Of a DNA stretch of 5,148 nucleotides, positions 1 through 5,034 are shown one piece after another (position 1 is the stretch's first letter; every line of letters starts with the position of its first letter). Below the pieces are notes generated by a model. The model was not told where the DNA came from. It worked only from the letters and a program-made list of their open reading frames with translations, and did not search any database. The stretch is from JAJYLM01 sp964547905 (GTDB lineage Bacteria > JAMCPX01): the NCBI GenBank assembly GCA_964547905.1, contig CAZJPN010000082.1:1-5148 (forward strand), written 5' to 3'. The position numbers and the translations under genes were made by a program.

Positions 1-15
1 TTGGTATTCTTTCAT
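1..15 (-). CDS. Possible start of an unidentified gene running off the left edge
   Basis: On the minus strand an ATG at 15 begins the reading frame MKEYQ, which leaves the window after five codons, so no product can be named. An AAGAAGGAG purine run lies upstream (complement of 31-39), but it ends 15 nt before the ATG, longer than the usual 5-9. No closer ATG, GTG or TTG exists in frame; an ATT at 21-19 would fit the spacing better. The frame is open without a stop from 99 to the edge, so this could also be the inside of a gene that lost its 5' end. It would lie downstream of the Maf gene on the same strand after a 147-nt gap. The call rests mainly on the ATG and the purine run. Confidence 0.25.
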
Positions 16-162
16 AGTAATCTGCGTGGACTCCTTCTTATCCGCAAGAGAAGTAGGGTATCCGCTTGCTATAAATCCAGTTCCCCAAAGAGCGTTGTTT
101 CACGAGCAGAGACGAACAACTCTTTCCTTGAAATAAATTAACGTTCCTCTTGCATTTTAGGA
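16..162. other. Intergenic spacer with an imperfect stem-loop (87-125)
   Basis: This is non-coding space downstream of the Maf gene. An imperfect inverted repeat pairs AAAGAG (87-92) with CTCTTT (120-125) and TTGTT (95-99) with AACAA (115-119), leaving a 2-nt CG bulge and a 15-nt loop. No T-tract follows on either strand, so it is not a standard intrinsic terminator. TATCCGC occurs twice (39-45 and 59-65), and GCAAG/CTTGC form a short inverted pair (44-48 and 65-69). I recognise no known riboswitch or RNA family here. Confidence 0.4.
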
Positions 163-780
163 TTAACCAACCATCTCGATTGCATTGAGCTTTTTTAATG
201 CCATGAGCAGTTCCGGAAGCGGCAGTCCTACCACATTCGTATAAGAGCCGTTTATCTTTTTGACAAAAAGCCCTCCGATTCCCTGTATGCCGTAAGCACC
301 GGCCTTGTCCATGGGCTCACCTGTCTTTATATACCACCGGATATCTTTATCCTGCATCCTTACCATGGTAACATCGGTCAGCACTGAAAACTTGAAAGGT
401 ATACGTTCGGGCATCTTCAAGATGCAAACACCGGTTATAACTTTATGGGTTTTACCGCTCAGGAGCCTGAGGATCTTTTCTGCCTCTTTCTTGTTCGTTG
501 GCTTTCCTATAATCTTCTTTCCCATGAGGACAATTGTATCCGCAGCTATTATCAGGGCACGCCCCTTTTCCCGTTGTCCCACATCATCCGCTTTCATGCA
601 TGCTATTGAGATCGCAAGAGCACCGGGCTGCTCATGCACGACGGCAACTAACGGCTGCAGTTCCTCTTCAATGCGGGATTCCTTTGAAGTAAAGTGCAAG
701 CCAATACCTTGCAACATTGCCGTCCGCCTCGGCGAGGCGGACGCGAGTATGATCTTTATATTATTTTTTATCATTTGCAC
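163..780 (-). CDS. maf: Maf-family nucleoside triphosphate pyrophosphatase
   Basis: Maf proteins are cytoplasmic house-cleaning enzymes that hydrolyse non-canonical or modified nucleoside triphosphates (dTTP/UTP or m7GTP type, by subfamily) to the monophosphate and pyrophosphate. The 205-residue product has the family signatures in order: the N-terminal LASASPRR loop (residues about 12-19), AADTIV with the catalytic-region Asp near residue 80, IIGKP, the SGKTHKVITGV block near 109-119, GEPMDKAGAYGIQG in the middle-to-late part, and GSYTNVVGLPL near the C-terminus. The length is normal for the family. The start shown is a GTG (778-780); an ATG two codons in (772-774) is an equal alternative. 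An in-frame TAG at 796-798 rules out anything much longer, and there is no Shine-Dalgarno sequence. The gene diverges from RNase R. The substrate subfamily cannot be assigned safely by eye. Confidence 0.96.
   Translation of the reverse strand: MQMIKNNIKIILASASPRRTAMLQGIGLHFTSKESRIEEELQPLVAVVHEQPGALAISIACMKADDVGQREKGRALIIAADTIVLMGKKIIGKPTNKKEAEKILRLLSGKTHKVITGVCILKMPERIPFKFSVLTDVTMVRMQDKDIRWYIKTGEPMDKAGAYGIQGIGGLFVKKINGSYTNVVGLPLPELLMALKKLNAIEMVG
721..743. repeat. Perfect 23-nt GC-rich palindrome inside maf
   Basis: CGTCCGCCTCG (721-731) and CGAGGCGGACG (733-743) are exact reverse complements around one central G. As RNA this folds as a 10-bp stem with a 3-nt loop. It encodes the conserved ASPRR part of the Maf signature near codon 15, so it is part of the gene rather than an insert. 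Confidence 0.85.
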
Positions 781-823
781 AATCGTAGTTATATGCTATA
801 GCATTGTACTATGAAAATGGTAA
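775..823. promoter_or_regulatory. Candidate back-to-back promoters on a 12-bp palindrome between maf and rnr
   Basis: The perfect palindrome ATGCTATAGCAT (793-804) lies in the 30-bp gap between the two divergent starts. For the plus strand, TTGCAC (775-780), a 16-nt spacer and TATAGC (797-802) would start RNA near 809-811, right at the RNase R ATG. For the minus strand, TTACCA (823-818), a 17-nt spacer and TATAGC (800-795) would start RNA near 788, about 8 nt before the Maf GTG. The hexamers are only partial matches to consensus. Very short or absent leaders would fit the lack of Shine-Dalgarno sequences on both genes. The palindrome could instead be a small operator. Confidence 0.4.
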
Positions 824-2739
824 GAAAAAATATAAAGGGTTTTAAAAAGCAAGGTACATTGTTTGTACATCCGGATGGATATGGTTTTGTCAGTACCGAT
901 ATGCCGAAGGACGTGTTTATACCGCCCAAGTATCTTAACGGGGCCATACACAATGACACGGTGATGATCAGCGTCAGCACGCATGACGGAAAATTGTACG
1001 AAGGCAAGGTGCTGAAGATTGTACAGAGGAACATGAAATACATCGTTGGCACTGTAGAAAGGGGGCATGGACAGCTTTTCTGTTCACCGCTTGATAAGCA
1101 CATCACGTTTGTTCTGCCGTTCGAAAAGGGTACCAGGGGCCTGAATGACGGAGAGGTTGTGCAATGTGAACTGATAAACGATGAAAAGGGTAATCGGAAG
1201 GCGAGACTGTTTCAAAGACTCGGCGATGACAGCACCCCTGAAATAGATCTCAAGCTTGTTATTGCAAAACACAACCTGCCCCCCCTGTTCAGCAGAAACG
1301 CATCCCAGCATGCGGCGTCCCTGAAATACAGTCTCAGTAATGCAGAGCGTTCAGCACGGCATGATCTTACAAACATGCCCATCGTTACCATTGACGGGGA
1401 CGATGCAAAGGACTTCGATGATGCCGTGTTTGTAAAGAAAACAACGAACGGCTATGCCCTCTACGTATCGATAGCCGACGTAAGCCACTATGTTAAGATG
1501 GACGATCCCGTGGATATTGATGCCTTTGAAAGGGGTACAAGCGTATATTTTCCGGGCAAAGTCTTACCGATGCTTCCCGAGGAACTTTCCAACGACCTGT
1601 GCAGTTTGAAACCGCATGAGGACAGACTCACTCTGACAGCTGAGATCGCATACGATAACAACGGTAAAAGATTAAACTATAGGATCTACCCGAGCATTAT
1701 CAGGAGCTCGGCAAGGCTCACCTATACCCTGGTCAGAGACATCCTCGAACAAAAAAACAAATCGACATTCATAAAAGGCGACCTGTCGGATAACCTCCAG
1801 GTCATGAGGGACCTCGCCTCGATGCTGCGGGAACAGAGGCTGAAAAACGGAAGTCTTGATCTCGACCTGCCGGACATAGAACTGACGCTGGACAAGTACG
1901 GCGTTCCCGAGTCTATCACCAGGAAGGAAAGGAACATCGCCCATATCTTGATAGAAGAATTTATGCTTGAGGCAAACAGGGTGGTCGCTACCTACGGCAC
2001 ATCGGACTCTCATCCCTTCATCTACAGGATTCATGAACAGCCCGATCATGACAAGCTGTATGAATTCTACCTGTTCGTCCATAACCTCGGCTTAAAAATA
2101 CCTGCATTCGAAAAATTTGATTCAATATCCCTTCAGCACGTTCTGGATAAAGTAAAGGACACCAAGCTTGAGAAGGTAATCAATTATACGCTGCTCAGGT
2201 CCATGAAACAGGCAAAGTATGCTGTCGAGAATACAGGGCACTACGGACTGGCGTTTGACCTCTATACACATTTTACATCTCCCATAAGAAGATACCCGGA
2301 CCTTACGGTCCACAGGATGTTACGGGACCTGTTCACGCATACCATGTCAAAAAAGCGGTCACAGATGTGGACGGTGAAGCTGGAAGAGATTGCCAAACAC
2401 TCGTCGGAAACGGAGAGAAATTCAATGGATGCGGAAAGGGACCTCTATAAAATACTCACGGCGAAGATGCTTATGGAGAAGCAGAATATACCGCTGCAGG
2501 GCTATATCAGCGGCATTACGGGATCAGGGTTGTTCGTGGAAATAGAAGACTTCTTTATCGACGGTTTCCTTGCATTCGAAGACATCCCCAATGATTATTT
2601 TTATTCGGACACAGCACGCCATATAGCAGTGGGCAAAAAGACCGGACGTACCTTCAAGATCGGGCAGAAGTTGACCATACAAATAACCAATATAGAGCGG
2701 TTTACCGGCAAGATAAAGCTTGAGACCGTAAAAAAATAA
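811..2739 (+). CDS. rnr: Ribonuclease R (RNase II/R family 3'-5' exoribonuclease)
   Basis: RNase R degrades RNA processively from the 3' end to 5'-nucleotides, including structured mRNA, rRNA and tmRNA-tagged messages. The 642-residue product shows a first cold-shock-type OB fold (GTLFVHPDGYGFV at 15-27), a second OB region (about 70-135), the RNB catalytic domain (about 180-510) and a C-terminal S1 domain (about 560-640, starting LQGYISGITGSGLFVEI). D195, D201, D203 and D204 have the spacing of the four metal-binding aspartates of the family, and HFTSPIRRYPDL (487-498) is the conserved late RNB motif. It is shorter than E. coli RNase R (about 813): the N-terminal helix-turn-helix region and the long lysine-rich tail are missing. 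The start is bounded by an in-frame TAG at 799-801; ATG 811 is the first option and ATG 817 the next. No Shine-Dalgarno sequence is present. No clear terminator follows, so read-through into the next gene is likely. Confidence 0.97.
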   Translation: MKMVRKNIKGFKKQGTLFVHPDGYGFVSTDMPKDVFIPPKYLNGAIHNDTVMISVSTHDGKLYEGKVLKIVQRNMKYIVGTVERGHGQLFCSPLDKHITFVLPFEKGTRGLNDGEVVQCELINDEKGNRKARLFQRLGDDSTPEIDLKLVIAKHNLPPLFSRNASQHAASLKYSLSNAERSARHDLTNMPIVTIDGDDAKDFDDAVFVKKTTNGYALYVSIADVSHYVKMDDPVDIDAFERGTSVYFPGKVLPMLPEELSNDLCSLKPHEDRLTLTAEIAYDNNGKRLNYRIYPSIIRSSARLTYTLVRDILEQKNKSTFIKGDLSDNLQVMRDLASMLREQRLKNGSLDLDLPDIELTLDKYGVPESITRKERNIAHILIEEFMLEANRVVATYGTSDSHPFIYRIHEQPDHDKLYEFYLFVHNLGLKIPAFEKFDSISLQHVLDKVKDTKLEKVINYTLLRSMKQAKYAVENTGHYGLAFDLYTHFTSPIRRYPDLTVHRMLRDLFTHTMSKKRSQMWTVKLEEIAKHSSETERNSMDAERDLYKILTAKMLMEKQNIPLQGYISGITGSGLFVEIEDFFIDGFLAFEDIPNDYFYSDTARHIAVGKKTGRTFKIGQKLTIQITNIERFTGKIKLETVKK

Positions 2740-2846
2740 ACCTGCCGCTCTGTTGCCGCAGACCTTGCTGTCGTATCGTGGAAAGCCGCTCTTCCGGGTG
2801 CTTATTTTATGTTGATGAGTTTTGGAAATGATGGTAATCATATACC
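2740..2846. other. Short spacer between rnr and the methyltransferase gene
   Basis: These 107 nt hold no convincing intrinsic terminator (no GC stem followed by a T-run) and no promoter I would defend. At the right end ATGGTA (2831-2836) and TACCAT (2843-2848) form a 6-bp inverted repeat with a 6-nt loop that takes in the first two bases of the next start codon. Confidence 0.4.
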
Positions 2847-3440
2847 ATGCATACTGCTCAACAGAACAATGATTTAATCTTCCTGACGGTAACTGCACTG
2901 TGCTGGTGCATCTTCTATGGCTATTGGCTCGTAAAAGCGAACCACACCAAGGAAAACATCTACGTGCAGGGTGTTTTCGACAGGATACTTGCCCGCGTCT
3001 GGATACTCGCGGTCTTTCTCCTGCTCTACCTACCCCAGCTCTCCACGGGATGGATAGGACGCAGGATAGTGCCGCAAACCTATGCCATAGGCATCACTGC
3101 CGATGTTGTCTGCGCCGCAGGCGTTGGGTTTGCCATTTGGGCACGCACGATCCTTGGCAACAACTGGAGCGGTGCGGTGACCTTAAAAAAAGACCACGAG
3201 ATTATCATGCGCGGTCCCTACCGTTTTGTCCGCCATCCTATTTATACGGGATACCTGTTCGCTACCCTGGGCTCTGCTTTAGCAGTCGGTGAGGTCAGGG
3301 GAGCAATAGCACTGGTGATGATATTTATTGGGATTCTCAGGAAGCTGGGCGTGGAAGAAAAACTGCTGAGCAAGAATTTTCCTGATACGTATCCGGAATA
3401 CCGGAAGCGTACCAGGAGAGTCATACCGTTTGTACTGTAG
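2847..3440 (+). CDS. Isoprenylcysteine carboxyl methyltransferase-like integral membrane protein
   Basis: The 197-residue protein belongs to the ICMT / phospholipid N-methyltransferase membrane superfamily, which uses S-adenosylmethionine. Bacterial members act on lipids or unknown small substrates, and the substrate here is unknown. Hydrophobic segments lie near residues 10-29, 51-65, 79-98 and 135-163. The family signature follows the third segment: RGPYRFVRHPIYTGY (122-136) with R129, H130 and P131, then a final cytosolic part with E170-E171, F178, Y182 and Y185 before a basic end (YRKRTRR). This matches the C-terminal cofactor-binding half of the family, and the length is typical. The ATG at 2847 is the first possible start because in-frame stops lie at 2829 and 2835. 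No good Shine-Dalgarno sequence is visible, and a small stem-loop overlaps the start. It lies 107 nt after RNase R on the same strand, probably in one transcript. Family call firm, function open. Confidence 0.9.
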   Translation: MHTAQQNNDLIFLTVTALCWCIFYGYWLVKANHTKENIYVQGVFDRILARVWILAVFLLLYLPQLSTGWIGRRIVPQTYAIGITADVVCAAGVGFAIWARTILGNNWSGAVTLKKDHEIIMRGPYRFVRHPIYTGYLFATLGSALAVGEVRGAIALVMIFIGILRKLGVEEKLLSKNFPDTYPEYRKRTRRVIPFVL

Positions 3441-3441
3441 G

Positions 3442-3531
3442 ACCGGCCGGTTGGGGAGAGTCGTGGAAACAAACGCACTTGTTCCCTACGTTCCTGTAGA
3501 TTCAAAGCCTTGACAGCATGGCCGGTTTTTT
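3442..3531 (+). terminator. Possible long structured terminator after the methyltransferase gene
   Basis: Beginning 2 nt after the stop codon, ACCGGCC (3442-3448) can pair with GGCCGGT (3520-3526), which runs into TTTTTT (3526-3531). The 71-nt interior contains a second hairpin: AACAA (3468-3472) with TTGTT (3479-3483), loop ACGCAC, flanked by GG (3465-3466) and CC (3484-3485) with one bulged A. The first arm is itself part of a 10-bp palindrome, ACCGGCCGGT (3442-3451). A GC stem ending in six T fits a Rho-independent terminator, but the large interior is unusual, and a small structured RNA cannot be excluded. Confidence 0.4.
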
Positions 3532-3549
3532 GAAAGAATCGATGCAGAA

Positions 3550-3574
3550 GCTGGGATAGCTCAATTGGTAGAGC
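3550..3574 (+). tRNA. tRNA gene fragment: 5' acceptor strand and complete D arm only
   Basis: GCTGGGA (3550-3556), TA and a D arm with stem GCTC/GAGC around AATTGGTA reproduce canonical tRNA positions 1-25, including U8, A14, G18-G19 and A21. The match stops at 3574. No anticodon stem, variable region, T arm with TTCRA or CCA end follows, and the next bases read as transposase sequence on the other strand. The gene is a non-functional remnant. The identity cannot be set without the anticodon; the acceptor sequence would suit a threonine tRNA, but that is a guess. The complement of the acceptor strand (TCCCAGC) appears at 3837-3843 without a T arm and is probably chance. Confidence 0.75.
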
Positions 3575-3812
3575 TGATGTAATGCATTGCCCTGCTGATG
3601 GTTGCCTCCGGGGTTTCTATGATCAAATGGTAATGGTTGTCCATCAATACATAGCAGTGAACACGGCAGTTGTATTTCTCGATTGCTCCAGCCATATAAT
3701 CTTTGAATTTATTATAACCCGTATCTATAAAGAATATTTCCCTACGCTCATTCCCCCGTGCAAGCACGTGATCGAGGGCACCTTTATATTCAAACTTTAG
3801 CGGTCTTGCCAT
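3561..3812 (-). pseudogene. REP-associated tyrosine transposase (Y1/IS200-like), 3'-truncated
   Basis: The 83-residue reading frame starts MARPLKFEYKGALDHV, continues with ARGNERREIFF and reaches VHCYVLMDNHYHLIIETPEA, the conserved block of REP-associated (RAYT/Y1) transposases. H60-Y61-H62 is the HUH metal site. Similarity ends at RAMHYI (74-79). The last residues SSTN and the stop (3561-3563) come from the tRNA fragment read backwards. Full-length relatives are roughly 200 residues or more, so the part with the catalytic tyrosine is missing and the protein should be inactive. The ATG at 3812 is preferred over an upstream in-frame ATG at 3935: it has AAAGAG (3824-3819) 6 nt upstream, matches the family start, and lies downstream of the promoter at 3841-3869. 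The extra 5' codons look non-coding. Confidence 0.88.
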
Positions 3813-3840
3813 CGTCAGCTCTTTGTTAAACATTTTTCCC

Positions 3841-3869
3841 AGCATACAACACCGAATGTCCAATGTCAA
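3841..3869 (-). promoter_or_regulatory. Transposase promoter (TTGACA, 17-nt spacer, TATGCT)
   Basis: On the minus strand a perfect -35 box TTGACA (3869-3864) is followed after exactly 17 nt by TATGCT (3846-3841). RNA would start near 3834 and give a leader of about 22 nt with the AAAGAG ribosome binding site before the ATG at 3812. Just upstream, GGGTCAGCC (3879-3871) resembles the GGTCAGRCC-type sequence I associate with ends of such elements; that part is recollection, not shown here. Confidence 0.55.
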
Positions 3870-3946
3870 TGGCTGACCCTTTTTCTTATCATAGATATTG
3901 TAAATAAAAGCATAATAAATAGTTACTACACTCATTGAAATACATC

Positions 3947-3984
3947 AACTAAGAAGAGATCTGCAGAGAAAATTCTGCTTAGTT
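3947..3984. repeat. Bulged inverted repeat between transposase remnant and nuclease
   Basis: AACTAAG (3947-3953) pairs with CTTAGTT (3978-3984), and CAGA (3964-3967) pairs with TCTG (3974-3977). The 3' side is continuous, and the 5' side has a 10-nt bulge. No T-run follows on the minus strand, so it is a doubtful terminator for the nuclease gene ending at 4001. It could alternatively be an element end. Confidence 0.35.
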
Positions 3985-4000
3985 ATAAGTGTTGTTTATA

Positions 4001-4714
4001 TTATGAGATGGCGAAGTTAATCAGGCGATCAAGCTTTTCACAATCCTCACATCCGTTAAGTCGTTCAGGTGCTTTGGTATTGTCAAAAATATCTCTGACC
4101 TTTTGAAGTAGTGGCGGTATTATTCCATCAGGATCGAGTTCCAGAGCATGAAGATGACTGGAAAATGTTAATTGGAATCCACCATCAACAAGAAGAGCAT
4201 CTATTGATGCTGTGGTGATATCTGTGATTGGCTCATAATAAATTAACCCAATGCCAGAAACTGGATTAAATGCCGTACTATTCCCGATATATGCATAAGA
4301 ATTCAATTGGACTTCGTACATTGGGAGCAGACTATCCTGAGTGCCTTCATACTTAGCCGTTTTATAGTCTATAATGAAATAAGAATCGTTTTTCATTTGA
4401 ACTATTTCATCTGGCGTGCCTCGGAGTTAGATGTTAGTCTTTTGATCGGTAATAGAAAACTTGCTATAGTGTGGCGCCGTAACCGGCTTGACTATTTCAC
4501 CAAATGAAGACATCCACTTGGGAACGGATTTTGTTTTTTCGTAGCTTAGATTTGTAATTTTTTTTGTATAACTATCAATGCTACTAAATATGCCTGGAAA
4601 TATCTGAAATGGCAATTTATTCTCACACCGCATCTTTATCCAAAAACATCTCGGACAAAATGTTTTCAGTGCTAACCCTCCAAGGGTTTTAGCTGATATT
4701 GTGATCTGCTTCAT
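4001..4714 (-). pseudogene. PD-(D/E)XK nuclease (Cas4/RecB-like), interrupted by one in-frame TAA
   Basis: Two adjacent pieces lie in the same frame: residues 1-95, a TAA as codon 96 (4429-4427), then 97-237. Read through, they make one coherent protein. The N-terminal part has C20, C23 and C30 (FCPRCFWIKMRC). Right after the stop come TPDEI (D102), FIIDYKT (D116, K118) and Q136-Y140 (QLNSY), the motif II, III and QxxxY signature of the RecB/Cas4-like nuclease family. C222 and C225 (CEDC) near the end could complete an iron-sulfur site with the N-terminal cysteines, as in Cas4 and AddB. Relatives cut or resect DNA, but this protein's role is unknown and no cas, recombination or phage gene is adjacent. 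The start is supported by GAGG 4 nt before the ATG. The stop puts all catalytic residues in the second half. A sequencing error, a real nonsense mutation or an internal restart at M107 (4396), which would lack D102, are the options. Confidence 0.85.
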
Positions 4715-4718
4715 AGAA

Positions 4719-4755
4719 CCTCACTTTATTATACCAGATTTCCATTTATTGATAA
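4719..4755 (-). promoter_or_regulatory. Nuclease promoter candidate and ribosome binding site
   Basis: A perfect TATAAT (4733-4728) with an upstream TGG makes an extended -10 box, and TTATCA (4755-4750) is a partial -35 at a 16-nt spacing. The Shine-Dalgarno GAGG (4722-4719) lies 4 nt before the ATG at 4714. A start site near 4721 would leave a leader so short that the Shine-Dalgarno sequence sits at the very 5' end, so either this is not the promoter used or initiation is nearly leaderless. Confidence 0.45.
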
Positions 4756-4823
4756 TAATGCTTTGCTCTGTTGCATCACCACGATTGATTATATCTGTTA
4801 TCTATTTTTAAATAGGTTTTTAG

Positions 4824-4844
4824 TACAATAATTCTATATTGGAG
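4824..4844 (+). promoter_or_regulatory. -10 like box and ribosome binding site facing right
   Basis: TACAAT (4824-4829) is a five-of-six match to a -10 box, but no good -35 lies 16-18 nt upstream. GGAG (4841-4844) stands exactly 6 nt before the ATG at 4851, which is the best reason to think something was translated here. It diverges from the nuclease gene. Confidence 0.3.
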
Positions 4845-4850
4845 TTTAAC

Positions 4851-5016
4851 ATGACATTACTTTTACGTCTGATAACATCTTTCTCCGTCAACCCTTTTCT
4901 TTATGATAGTTGTAGGCTTCATATCCGCAAGTATTGTTTTACTAAAATCTATTACAGTGAGCAGGATTACCCATTTAAAGTATCGTGTCAAGAAAAAACT
5001 CAACTCTCTATCGTGA
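4851..5016 (+). pseudogene. Possible frameshifted small membrane-peptide gene
   Basis: I do not recognise this product. An ATG with a well-spaced GGAG opens the frame MTLLLRLITSFSVNPFL. That frame stays open to about 5105 but soon loses protein character, being rich in Cys, His, Phe and Tyr. The next frame, from a stop at 4873 to a TGA at 5014-5016, reads FFMIVVGFISASIVLL followed by a strongly basic tail (KYRVKKKLNSLS), the layout of a one-span membrane peptide. Joining the two frames near 4891-4902 (a pyrimidine run) would give about 54-55 residues ending at the hairpin that starts at 5012. A stand-alone 37-residue peptide from ATG 4903 is also possible but has no ribosome binding site. AT-rich DNA can produce such hydrophobic frames by chance. 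Confidence 0.25.
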
Positions 5017-5034
5017 GAAACTTCGTTTCTCACG
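5012..5034. repeat. Perfect 10-bp hairpin with 3-nt loop
   Basis: CGTGAGAAAC (5012-5021), loop TTC, GTTTCTCACG (5025-5034). No T-run follows on either strand, so an intrinsic terminator is unlikely. The TGA ending the small membrane frame lies in the left arm. Confidence 0.8.

Noticed and set aside
16..162. Riboswitch or attenuator in the left spacer
   Set aside because: Only one bulged stem-loop and short repeats are visible. No conserved core of a known riboswitch and no terminator/antiterminator pair was found.
305..814. Long plus-strand reading frame opposite maf
   Set aside because: It is the antisense shadow of a clear Maf coding region, with no family motif and no ribosome binding site.
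2524..3505. Overlapping reading frames around and opposite the methyltransferase gene (minus 2524-2898, plus 2900-3292, minus 3242-3505)
   Set aside because: They overlap a well-supported membrane protein, lack start signals, and have compositions typical of off-frame translation.
3550..3844. A split tRNA: acceptor GCTGGGA (3550-3556) with its exact complement TCCCAGC at 3837-3843
   Set aside because: The bases before TCCCAGC contain no T arm or TTCRA loop and no anticodon arm. They are the leader and promoter region of the transposase. A 7-nt match within 300 nt is plausible by chance.
3813..3935. N-terminal extension of the transposase frame to an ATG at 3935
   Set aside because: The extension crosses the TTGACA/TATGCT promoter, has no family similarity I can see, and the ATG at 3812 has its own ribosome binding site and the conserved MARPL start.
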